Shown in pieces: positions 13,283 through 21,403 of a stretch of 64,000 nt of DNA. The position numbers and the translations under genes are program-made. Numbering within the stretch: position 1 is the stretch's first letter; the number at the start of each line of letters is the position of its first letter. Where the stretch lies: positions 5,568,001 through 5,632,000 of the forward strand of contig NZ_CP109171.1 in assembly GCF_036246005.1 (NCBI RefSeq). Reading direction: 5' to 3'. The DNA comes from Streptomyces sp. NBC_01723 (lineage in GTDB: Bacteria; Actinomycetota; Actinomycetes; Streptomycetales; Streptomycetaceae). The notes under the pieces were generated by a model that saw nothing but the letters and a program-made list of their open reading frames with translations, had not been told where the DNA came from and did no database searches.

Positions 13283-13501
13283 ACAGACTCCTTCGGTGGG
13301 GGACCCGGTCGGCGTGGGGTGTCCGGCCGGAGTTGACTGCGAAGTTGTGCGGTGGATCACCGAAGACTGACACCCGGGGCGCGTACATGTCAGGAGGGTC
13401 GAATGATGTTGGCCGAAAGTTGACGGCCGGGTGAATGTTGCGGGTGTGTGAACCCGCGTGACCTCGGCAAAGCGGCAACCCTCGGTGCGTATGGCCTTGG
13501 C

Positions 13502-13564
13502 AAAAAAAGAGGGTGGACGCGGGAGGGCGCCGCCCCGGGGATTCGAACCACCGGGACGGCGCCC
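13502..13564 (-). terminator. Strong intrinsic terminator with tRNA T-loop-like centre
   Basis: A 14-bp stem (13525-13538 with 13551-13564, one mismatch) with a 12-nt loop lies just after the second M4 gene's stop, and on the minus strand a run of seven T follows about 16 nt later (13502-13508 as A on the plus strand). The loop reads GGTTCGAATCC-like on the minus strand, resembling a tRNA T-loop. The gene-free interval 13283-13589 otherwise holds the promoter region of the first M4 gene, where I see no clear box. Confidence 0.7.
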
Positions 13565-13589
13565 TGACCGTGGGGCCCCGCGTGCGGGC

Positions 13590-15641
13590 CTACGGGAAGG
13601 TGAGCTTGAAGGAGTTGATGTAGCCGGTGTCGCGGGCCGCCACGTCCTGGACGCGCAGCTTCCAGGTGCCGTTGGCGGTCTCCGAGGAGGCGTTCACCGT
13701 GTACGTCTGGTTCACGTTGTCCGCCGAGTCGGAGGAGCTGGAGTTCTTCAGGCGGTACGCGGTCCCGTCCGGGGCCAGCAGGTCGACCACCAGGTCGCCG
13801 CGCCAGGTGTGCACGATGTCCACCGCCGCCTGGAGGTTGGCCGGGGCGTTGCCCGCCCGGCCGGTCACGGTGACCGACGAGGTGACCGCCGCGCCGTTGT
13901 CCGGGATCGCCACGTCGGCGGCGTTCTCGAAGGAGGTGCCGCCACCGCCGCCGCCGGAGCGGGCGCCGACGTTGATGCCGGCCCACGCGTCCTGCACCCG
14001 CTTGTACTCGGTGCTGTCCGTGCCGTACAGCTCACCGGCGGCCGCGAGGGTGCCGGTGCGGGCCGCCGCGTAGTTGGTGGTCGACGTGAACTTCGTGGTC
14101 AGCGCGCGGAACCAGATCTTCGCCGCCTTGTCGCGGCCGATGCCGGTGACCGGGAGGCCGTCCGAGGTGGGCGAGTCGTAGGCGACACCGTTGATGGTCT
14201 TGGTGCCGCTGCCCTCGCTCAGCAGGTAGAAGAAGTGGTTGGCCGGGCCCGACGAGTAGTGGACGTCGATGTTGCCGATGCCCGAGTACCAGGCGTCCTT
14301 GGACGCGCCGTCCTTGCTCGGCTTGTCCATGTAGCGCAGCGGCGTGCCGTCGCCGTTGATGTCGATCTCCTCGCCGATGAGGTAGTCACCGACGTCGCTG
14401 GAGTTGTTCGCGTGGAACTCGACGGCCGCGCCGAAGATGTCCGAGGTGGCCTCGTTGAGCCCGCCGGACTCGCCGCTGTAGATCAGGCCCGCGGTGTTGG
14501 AGGTGACGCCGTGCGTCATCTCGTGCGCGGCCACGTCGATGGACGTCAGCGGGTTCACGTTGCCCGAACCGTCGCCGTACGTCATGCAGAAGCAGCTGTC
14601 CGACCAGAAGGCGTTGACGTAGTTGTTGCCGTAGTGGACGCGCGAGTAGGCGCCCACCCCGTCGCCGCGGATGCCGGACCTGCCGTGGACGTTCTTGTAG
14701 TAGTCCCACGTCAGCGCCGCCCCGTAGTGGGCGTCGGCGCCGGCGGTCTCGGCGTTCGAGGGCTGGCCGTTGCCCCAGACGTCGTCGGGGCCGCTGAAGA
14801 GCGTCCCGGTGCCGGAGGTGCCGCGGTTCAGGTTGTACGTCTTGTGGTTGCCGCGCGTGGTGTCGCTCAGCGTGTACGACGACCCGGACTGCGCGGTGCC
14901 CAGCGTCACCGAGCCGCTGTACATCGTGTTGCCGGTGCCGTTGTGGATCGCCTGGTACTCGAAGAGCTTGGCGCCGGTGGCGGCGTCGGTGATCACGTGC
15001 AGCTCGTTCGGGGTGCCGTCCTCCTGGAGGCCGCCCACGACCGTCTCGTACGCCAGGACCGGGGTGCCCTGCGCCGCCCAGACCACCTTGCGCGGGGCCC
15101 GGTCGGCCGCCGCCCCCTCGGCTCCGGCGGCCTTCGCGACGGACACGGCCTGCTGCTCCGCCTTGCCGGCGGATATCTTCGGCGTCACCGTGGCCGGCCT
15201 GATCGCCTTGGACGTGGCCTTCACGACCCGCTCGGTCGTCCCGGCGTCGCTGGTCACGACCAGGTCGCCGCCGAGGACGGGCAGCCCGTCGTAGGTCCGC
15301 TCGTAGCGGGTGTGCAGCGTGCCGTCGCGGTCCTTGACCACGTCGCGGACGACCAGCTTCTCCTTGGCGCCCAGGCCCAGGTCGCCGGCGGTCTCGGCCT
15401 TGGTGGCGTTGGCGTCGCGGATCAGCTCGGCGCGCTGGGCCGGGGTCAGCGTGACCGACTCGGCGCCCGGTGCGGGGGCCTGAGCGGGCGCGGCGGTGGC
15501 GGCGCCGGACTGCACCGCCGTGGCGATCAGCGCGGCGACACCGGCCAGCGCGACCGCCGCGGCACGCCGGTGCGCGACGCGGCGGGAGGGGGTGTGGGAC
15601 ATGGTGTGGGAGGTGCGTCTGTGGGGAGAACTGCTGCTCAA
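13590..15641 (-). CDS. Secreted M4 zinc metalloprotease with C-terminal P-domain
   Basis: Extracellular thermolysin-like protease, about 683 residues. Order: signal peptide (basic RRVAHRR followed by an Ala-rich hydrophobic stretch), FTP/PepSY propeptide, M4 catalytic domain with HEMTH (His373, Glu374, His377), GGLNEATSD and HYSSGPANHFF, a six-Gly linker, then a proprotein-convertase P-domain of about 110 residues (HTWRGDLVVDLLAPDGT ... FKLTFP). The start is uncertain: AAGGAG is followed at 3 nt by a GTG (15644) and at 6 nt by a TTG (15641); I use the TTG, while the ATG at 15602 lacks an SD. The P-domain is absent from the neighbouring paralogue and probably aids folding or substrate/surface binding. 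Confidence 0.93.
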   Translation of the reverse strand: MSSSSPHRRTSHTMSHTPSRRVAHRRAAAVALAGVAALIATAVQSGAATAAPAQAPAPGAESVTLTPAQRAELIRDANATKAETAGDLGLGAKEKLVVRDVVKDRDGTLHTRYERTYDGLPVLGGDLVVTSDAGTTERVVKATSKAIRPATVTPKISAGKAEQQAVSVAKAAGAEGAAADRAPRKVVWAAQGTPVLAYETVVGGLQEDGTPNELHVITDAATGAKLFEYQAIHNGTGNTMYSGSVTLGTAQSGSSYTLSDTTRGNHKTYNLNRGTSGTGTLFSGPDDVWGNGQPSNAETAGADAHYGAALTWDYYKNVHGRSGIRGDGVGAYSRVHYGNNYVNAFWSDSCFCMTYGDGSGNVNPLTSIDVAAHEMTHGVTSNTAGLIYSGESGGLNEATSDIFGAAVEFHANNSSDVGDYLIGEEIDINGDGTPLRYMDKPSKDGASKDAWYSGIGNIDVHYSSGPANHFFYLLSEGSGTKTINGVAYDSPTSDGLPVTGIGRDKAAKIWFRALTTKFTSTTNYAAARTGTLAAAGELYGTDSTEYKRVQDAWAGINVGARSGGGGGGTSFENAADVAIPDNGAAVTSSVTVTGRAGNAPANLQAAVDIVHTWRGDLVVDLLAPDGTAYRLKNSSSSDSADNVNQTYTVNASSETANGTWKLRVQDVAARDTGYINSFKLTFP

Positions 15642-15916
15642 CACCGACTCCTTCTGCGTGGCCGCGGGGTGCGCGGCCAGGGGAGACCGGTCGGCGGGTG
15701 GCCGGCCGGGCGGAACTGTGCGATACGCAGAGATCACGTGCGGGAGCTGGTCGCCGCACAACGCTCGTGAGGAAGCTGTGGGGGCGCTGTGAAGGGACCG
15801 ACGGAAGAGTGGCAGGAGTACGCCCTCTTTGTCAGGGGCGCGTCAGTAAGTTGGCTGGAAATGGTTCGTTGACCGGGAGTTCACGTTCGATAAACGGAAC
15901 CGTCGCCCGGGCGCCA
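15642..15916. other. Intergenic region upstream of the P-domain protease
   Basis: About 275 bp between the protease start and the exporter operon terminator. It includes a moderately A/T-rich patch (15848-15902) with an interrupted GGTTC...GAACC inverted repeat; this is where the protease promoter should lie, but no box is convincing. Confidence 0.3.
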
Positions 15917-15942
15917 CTACTGACTGCCCGCTCAGTCAGTAG
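15917..15942 (-). terminator. Terminator overlapping the stop codon of the exporter operon
   Basis: Perfect 10-bp inverted repeat (15917-15926 with 15933-15942, loop 6 nt). The TGA of the last exporter gene (15932-15934) lies inside the loop and right arm. Confidence 0.65.
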
Positions 15943-17701
15943 CCGTCCGCTCGGACGGCTCCCCGTGCCAGGACCCCCACAGCGCCGCATACGCCCCGCC
16001 GGCCGTCACCAGTTCGTCGTGCGTGCCCAGTTCGGTCAGCAGGCCGCCCTCCATCACGGCCACCCGGTCCGCGTCGTGCGCGGTGTGCAGCCGGTGCGCG
16101 ATGGCGATGACCGTACGGCCCTTCAGCACCGCGGCGAGCGCCTGCTCGGTGTGCCGGGCCGTCGTCGGGTCCAGCAGGGCGGTGGCCTCGTCCAGGATCA
16201 GCGTGTGCGGGTCGGCCAGCACCACCCGGGCCAGGGCGAGCTGCTGGGCCTGCGAGCCGTCCGTCCGGTGCCCCTTCGCGCCCAACTCGGTGTCCAGGCC
16301 CCCGGGCAGCTCCCGCACCCAGGACTCGGCACCCACCGCGGTGAGCGCCGCCCACAACTCGTCGTCCCCGGCCTCCGGTTCGGCGATCAGGAGATTGTCC
16401 CGGACCGTGCCCAGGAACACGTGGTGCTCCTGGGTGACCAGCACGACCTGGCGGCGCAGCCGCTCCGGACCGAGGGCGACCACGGGCACCCCGCCCACCG
16501 TCACCGAGCCGGCGGTCGGCGCGTCGACGCCCGCGAGGAGCCGGCTCAGCGTGGTCTTGCCGGCGCCCGACGGACCGACGACCGCCAGCCGCTCGCCCGG
16601 CCGCACGGTCAGGTCCACGCCGCGCAGCACCTCGCCGCCCCGCTCGTAGGCGTACCGCGCCCCACGGACGTCGATGCGGTCGTCCGCCGGGACCGCCGAC
16701 CCGTCCGGCTCCGTCCGCGGGGCCCGGGCCAGCCCCTCCACCCGGGCGAAGGAGGCCGCGCCCGCCTGGAGCTGCTCGGTCCGCATCAGCACCTCGTCGA
16801 GCGGCCCGGCCAGCTGCTGGAGGTACACGGCGCACGCCACCACCGCCCCGAGGCTCACCGACCCGCGCGCGTGCAGGAACCCGCCGCACAGCAGGACGCC
16901 CGCCACCGGCAGGACGTAGGAGATGTCCACCGCCGGGAAGAACACGCAGCGCAAGAACAGCGTCCGCATCCGGGTGCGGCGCGAGGCCTCCAGCGCCTCC
17001 CGGTTGGTCGACACGCGCCGGGCGGCCAGGTGGAACGCCTCGACCGTCCGGGCCCCCGCCACCGTGGCCGCGAGACTCTCCGCCACCTCCGACGTGGCCG
17101 CGCCCTCGGCCAGGTACCCGGCCCGCGCCCGGCGCAGATACCAGCGCAGCGCGACCCAGGCCGGTGTCAGCCCCAGCACCCCGACCGCGCCGAGCAGCGG
17201 GTCGAGCACGAACACCGCGCCCATCAGGAACAGCGCCTGCACCGAGTTGACGAGCAGATCGGGTCCGGCGTCCCGCAGCGTGGTGCCGACGGCGGTCACG
17301 TCGGCGGTGCCGCGGGTCGTCAGGTCGCCCGTGCCGGACCGCTCCACCACCGACGCGGGCAGGGCGAGCGCCCGGTCCACGTACCGCTCCCGCACCCGGG
17401 CGAGCGTCCGTTCCCCGAAGCGGTGGCCCACGTAGCGGGCCCAGCGGGCCAGCAGCAGCTGCGCCAGCGAGCAGACCAGAATGGCGAGGGCCATCCGGTC
17501 CACGGCGCCGACCCCGCCGCCGGCGCGCACCTCGTCGACGATCCGGCCCAGCAGCCACGGGCCGGCCAGTCCGGCCGCGGCGGCCAGGGCGTTGAGGCCG
17601 AGGACGGTGGCGAGGGCGCGGCGGTCCTCGCCGAGCAGCCGGGCCGCGGCGCGTCGGACGTCGGCGCGGTCGGCGACGGGGAGTTGGCCCGCGGACGTCA
17701 T
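15932..17701 (-). CDS. ABC exporter half-transporter (TMD-NBD), degenerate signature motif
   Basis: A 589-residue membrane protein: six-helix exporter domain (about residues 20-310) and a nucleotide-binding domain (about 350-580). The Walker A (GPSGAGKTT, near 380), Walker B (LILDEATALLD) and H-loop (IAIAHRL) are canonical, but the signature motif is DGSQAQQ in place of LSGGQ. ATG at 17701 overlaps the previous gene's stop (ATGA), so the pair is translationally coupled. Together with the upstream gene, whose Walker A and Walker B are ruined but whose LSGGQ is intact, it would form a heterodimer with one competent and one dead ATP site. Substrate unknown; no resistance or biosynthetic gene is adjacent. 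Confidence 0.9.
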   Translation of the reverse strand: MTSAGQLPVADRADVRRAAARLLGEDRRALATVLGLNALAAAAGLAGPWLLGRIVDEVRAGGGVGAVDRMALAILVCSLAQLLLARWARYVGHRFGERTLARVRERYVDRALALPASVVERSGTGDLTTRGTADVTAVGTTLRDAGPDLLVNSVQALFLMGAVFVLDPLLGAVGVLGLTPAWVALRWYLRRARAGYLAEGAATSEVAESLAATVAGARTVEAFHLAARRVSTNREALEASRRTRMRTLFLRCVFFPAVDISYVLPVAGVLLCGGFLHARGSVSLGAVVACAVYLQQLAGPLDEVLMRTEQLQAGAASFARVEGLARAPRTEPDGSAVPADDRIDVRGARYAYERGGEVLRGVDLTVRPGERLAVVGPSGAGKTTLSRLLAGVDAPTAGSVTVGGVPVVALGPERLRRQVVLVTQEHHVFLGTVRDNLLIAEPEAGDDELWAALTAVGAESWVRELPGGLDTELGAKGHRTDGSQAQQLALARVVLADPHTLILDEATALLDPTTARHTEQALAAVLKGRTVIAIAHRLHTAHDADRVAVMEGGLLTELGTHDELVTAGGAYAALWGSWHGEPSERTATD

Positions 17702-19494
17702 CGGGCCACCTCTTCGTCCCGCGCGACCAGCGCGCGGTATCCCGGTTCCGTGGTGAGGAGTTCGCGGTGGGCGCCGGTGGCGGCGGCCTTGCCGTCGACC
17801 AGGTACACCACCGTGTCGGCGCGGTCCAGCACGAGGGGGGAGGTGGACGCGACCACGGTCGTGCGGCCCTCGCGGGCGCCCCGGAGACGGGCCGCGACCG
17901 TTGCCTCGGTGTGGGCGTCCAGGGCGGAGGTCGGTTCCACGGCCAGGAGCACCTCCGGCGCGGTGAGGAGGGCGCGGGTCAGGCGGACGCGTTGTCTTTG
18001 GCCGCCGGAGAGGGTGTTGCCCTGGGCGGCGACGGGGGAGTCCAGTCCGTCGGGGAGGGACTGGAGTATGTCGTCGGCGGCGGCTGCGTGGAGGGCTTCG
18101 AGGTGCGCCGTATCGTCTGCCGGGTGCTGTTGTCGGGCGTCTGCGGGTGCGTTGTGGCTGGTCGCGCCCACGCGGCGGAGCCGCAAATCGACACTGCCCG
18201 CGCCCCTGAGCGGCATGTCCTGACCGCCTACTACATGGCGCAGGGGGCCCGCGAACAGGTCGGCCTCCGCCTCGGCGACCAGGATGCGGTCGCGGATCTG
18301 GGGGAGGGGGATGTCGGACAGCGGGACGTCCCCCCACGTCGCGTCGGACGGGGTGTAGCGGCCCAGGCGGTCGATGACCTCGGCGGCGTCGGCGGGGCGG
18401 GAGCCGGCCAGGGCGGTCAGCCGGCCAGGGAGGACGCGTACGCCGGAGGCCGGGTCGTACAGCATCGAGGGCTCCGCGGGGGCGTCCCGGGTGCCGGTGT
18501 CCGGCTCGGGCTCCAGGCGCAGGAAGGCGACCACCCGGCGGGCGGCCACCACACCCCGGCTGAGCTGGTGGCCCATCTCGATGAGGAACGCCACCGGCCA
18601 GCCCAGCGCGACCACATAGCCGTACACCGACACCAGTTCACCCACGCTGATCCGGCCCTGCGCGGCCAGCCGCGCGCCCAGCCAGGTGACCAGCGCCAGG
18701 AACAGCACCGGCAGCCCCACCCCGAGGGCCTGGATCCAGCTGGTCACCGCACCGACCCGGTAGCCGCGCTCGCGCAGCCGCTCCGAGTCCCGGCGGAACG
18801 CGTCCGCGACCAGGCCCTTGCCGCCCAGCCCGTTCAGCACCCGCAGCCCGCCCGCGAGGTCGCCGATCCGCGCGGTCAGCACGGCCTGCCCGTCCCGGTA
18901 GTCGGTCTCCCGGCCCTGGAGGCGCCCCATGAGCGGGCCCAGCAGCACCCCGAGCACCGGCACCCCGATCAGCACCACCAGGGCGAGCCGCGTCGACACC
19001 GACAGCATCAGACCGCCGACCGCCGCGTACGCGACGACCGCCCCGATGCCCGGCCCCACGGCCGTCAGCGAGGTGCTGATGGTCTGCACGTCGCCCACGC
19101 CGATGGTGACGACCTCGCCGGCCCCCACCTGCCCGCGCAGCGCGGCACCGAGCCGCGTGGCGTGTCCCACGACCACCTTGACCGTGCGGAAGTTGGCGTC
19201 CATCCGCACCAGCGTCATCGTGCGGTGCCGCAGCATGCCCAGCCAGGCGTTGACCGCCCCGACGGCGACGAGCGCGCCCGTCCAGCCCGCCAGCGCGCCC
19301 ATGTCACCGGGTTCCAGGCCGTGGTCGACGGCCCGCGCCATCAGGTACGGCGTCGCCGCCAGCAGCACCATCCAGGTACTGGCGAGCACCGCACCCGCCA
19401 GACAGCGCGGCCACTGCCGCGCGACCAGCCAGGCCAGGTACCGCCAGCCGCCCCGGCGGTCCGGCGTGCCGGGATCCTCGTACGCGTCGATCAC
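17698..19494 (-). CDS. ABC exporter half-transporter with lost Walker A
   Basis: A 598-residue partner of the previous gene: exporter membrane domain (about 20-310) then an atypical nucleotide-binding domain. The P-loop position reads LAGSRPADAAEV, so the Gly-Lys-Ser/Thr is missing; Walker B is LLAVEPTSALD (Asp to Val); the H-loop His is replaced (VASTSP); yet LSGGQRQR (near residue 494) is intact. A polar insertion of roughly 40 residues rich in Ala, Asp, His and Gln precedes the signature region. GTG at 19494 follows GGGAGG at 5 nt. The pattern is that of the non-catalytic half of a heterodimeric exporter, not random decay, since the frame is intact and the signature helix is preserved. Confidence 0.9.
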   Translation of the reverse strand: MIDAYEDPGTPDRRGGWRYLAWLVARQWPRCLAGAVLASTWMVLLAATPYLMARAVDHGLEPGDMGALAGWTGALVAVGAVNAWLGMLRHRTMTLVRMDANFRTVKVVVGHATRLGAALRGQVGAGEVVTIGVGDVQTISTSLTAVGPGIGAVVAYAAVGGLMLSVSTRLALVVLIGVPVLGVLLGPLMGRLQGRETDYRDGQAVLTARIGDLAGGLRVLNGLGGKGLVADAFRRDSERLRERGYRVGAVTSWIQALGVGLPVLFLALVTWLGARLAAQGRISVGELVSVYGYVVALGWPVAFLIEMGHQLSRGVVAARRVVAFLRLEPEPDTGTRDAPAEPSMLYDPASGVRVLPGRLTALAGSRPADAAEVIDRLGRYTPSDATWGDVPLSDIPLPQIRDRILVAEAEADLFAGPLRHVVGGQDMPLRGAGSVDLRLRRVGATSHNAPADARQQHPADDTAHLEALHAAAADDILQSLPDGLDSPVAAQGNTLSGGQRQRVRLTRALLTAPEVLLAVEPTSALDAHTEATVAARLRGAREGRTTVVASTSPLVLDRADTVVYLVDGKAAATGAHRELLTTEPGYRALVARDEEVAR

Positions 19495-19531
19495 CGATGC
19501 CTCCCCCCACAGGCCCCGGGCCCGCCCGTCC

Positions 19532-21403
19532 TCACGCGAGGCTGTCCCGCCATGCCCGGTGCAGATCCGCGAACCGGCCCGTGCCGGCGATCAGTTCGTC
19601 CGGGGGGCCGTCCTCCACGATCCGGCCGTGCTCCATGACCAGCACCCGGTCCGCGATCTCCACGGTCGACAGCCGGTGCGCGATCACCACCGCCGTACGG
19701 CCCTTCAGCACCGTCGTCATCGCCCGCTGCACCGCACGCTCGCCGGGCACGTCCAGCGAGCTGGTCGCCTCGTCCAGGATCAGCACCGCCGGATCCGCGA
19801 GCAACGCCCGGGCGAACGACACCAGTTGCCGCTGACCGGCGGAGATGCGGCCACCACGCTTGCGGACGTCGGTGTCGTAGCCGTCCGGCAGCGCGGCGAT
19901 GAAGTCGTGGGCGCCGATCGCCTTCGCGGCCCGCTCGATCTCCTCCCGCGTCGCCTCCGGCCGGCCGATCGCGATGTTGTCGGCGACCGTGCCGGAGAAC
20001 AGGAACGCCTCCTGCGTCACCATCACCACCCCGCGCCGCAGCTCGGGCACCGCCAGGTCGCGCAGGTCGACGCCGTCGAGCAGGACCCGCCCGTGGGAGG
20101 GGTCGTAGAACCGGGCGAGCAGCTTGGCCAGCGTCGACTTGCCCGCGCCGGTCGACCCCACGACGGCGACCGTCTGCCCGGCCGGGAGCGTCAGGTCGAA
20201 GCGGGGCAGCACCTCGCCGCCGGTGCGGTAGCCGAAGCTCACCGCGTCGAAGACCACCTCGCGGCCGGGGTGTTCGGAGACCGCCGGGGGCAGCTCCTTC
20301 GGCGCGGCCGGTTCGGGCACCGAGGGTGTCTGGGCCAGCAGCCCGGCGATCTTCTCCAGGGAGGCCGCCGCCGACTGGTACGAGTTCAGGAACATGCCGA
20401 GCCGGTCGATCGGGTCGTACAGCCGCCGCAGGTACAGCACCGACGCCGCCAGCACACCGAGCGCCAGGGTGCCGCCCGCGACCCGGTAGGCGCCCCACAG
20501 CACGATGCCCGCGACGGTCGTGTTGGCGACCAGCCGGGACCCGACGACGTAACGGGCCATCTCCAGGAGGGCGTCGCCGTTGGTCCGCTCGTGGCGCCGG
20601 TTCAGGACCGCGAAGTCGGCGTCGTTGGCGGCCTCCCGGCGGAAGGCGCGCACCGGACGGATGCCGTTCATCGTCTCCACGAACTTCACGATCACCGCCG
20701 CGATCGCCGTGGACCGGTGCCGGTACACCCGCTCGGCGCGCCGCCGGTACAGCCGCACCAGCGCGTACAGCGGCACGAACGAGGCCACCGCGACCGCGCC
20801 CAGGCCGAAGTCCAGCCAGAGCAGCAGGGCCGCGATGTAGACGAAGGAGAGGATGACCGTCACCAGCTCCTGGAGCCCCTCGTCGAGCAGTTCGCGCAGG
20901 GACTCCACGTCCGTGGTGGAACGCGAGATGAGCCGGCCCGAGGTGTAGCGCTCGTGGAAGTCGACGCTCAGCGCCTGCGCGTGCCGGAAGATCCGCCCGC
21001 GCAGGTCGAGGAGGACGTCCTGGCTGACCCGGGCGGCCGCCGCGATGAACGCGTACTGGAGGCCGCCCGCCGCCAGCGAGCACAGCAGGAAGCCGGCGCC
21101 CACCGCGACCAGCGGTCCGTGGTCGTCGTCCCGCAGCGCCGGCACCGCGTGGTCGATGGCGTACGCCACCAGCAGCGGGCCCGCCTGCACCGCCGCCTGC
21201 TGGAGCAGCAGGAGGACGGTGGTCAGGGCGACGCGAGCCTTCAGGGGCGCCAGCAGGGAGCGCAGCAGGCCGCCGGTCGCGCCGGGCGGGCTGGGCAGGA
21301 CGTCCTGGTCGAACAGGTCGCCGTCCGCGTGTGCCCCGCTCCCGGCCGGGTCCACGCCGTCCGGCTGCTCCCGGTCCGGCGCGGTGGCGGTGGGCGCGGT
21401 CAT
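19532..21403 (-). CDS. ABC exporter half-transporter (canonical ATPase)
   Basis: A 623-residue TMD-NBD protein: a 40-residue polar N-terminus, membrane domain (about 45-340), NBD with Walker A GSTGAGKST, signature ISAGQRQ, Walker B LILDEATSSLD and H-loop IAHRLST. The ATG at 21403 overlaps the stop of the next upstream gene (ATGA). It resembles the drug/lipid exporter family containing MsbA, TmrA/B and Rv1348/49-like proteins. With its partner it forms a probable heterodimer; it stands 37 bp ahead of the second exporter pair, so all four halves are likely on one transcript. Confidence 0.9.
   Translation of the reverse strand: MTAPTATAPDREQPDGVDPAGSGAHADGDLFDQDVLPSPPGATGGLLRSLLAPLKARVALTTVLLLLQQAAVQAGPLLVAYAIDHAVPALRDDDHGPLVAVGAGFLLCSLAAGGLQYAFIAAAARVSQDVLLDLRGRIFRHAQALSVDFHERYTSGRLISRSTTDVESLRELLDEGLQELVTVILSFVYIAALLLWLDFGLGAVAVASFVPLYALVRLYRRRAERVYRHRSTAIAAVIVKFVETMNGIRPVRAFRREAANDADFAVLNRRHERTNGDALLEMARYVVGSRLVANTTVAGIVLWGAYRVAGGTLALGVLAASVLYLRRLYDPIDRLGMFLNSYQSAAASLEKIAGLLAQTPSVPEPAAPKELPPAVSEHPGREVVFDAVSFGYRTGGEVLPRFDLTLPAGQTVAVVGSTGAGKSTLAKLLARFYDPSHGRVLLDGVDLRDLAVPELRRGVVMVTQEAFLFSGTVADNIAIGRPEATREEIERAAKAIGAHDFIAALPDGYDTDVRKRGGRISAGQRQLVSFARALLADPAVLILDEATSSLDVPGERAVQRAMTTVLKGRTAVVIAHRLSTVEIADRVLVMEHGRIVEDGPPDELIAGTGRFADLHRAWRDSLA

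Noticed and set aside
13525..13600. A possible tRNA gene, because of the GGTTCGAATCC-like sequence
   Set aside because: No anticodon arm, D arm or acceptor pairing can be formed around it; the sequence folds as one long hairpin followed by a T-run, i.e. a terminator.
17698..19494. Pseudogene call for the exporter half lacking Walker A
   Set aside because: The frame is intact over 598 codons, the LSGGQ motif is kept, translation is coupled to its partner, and the partner has the complementary defect.
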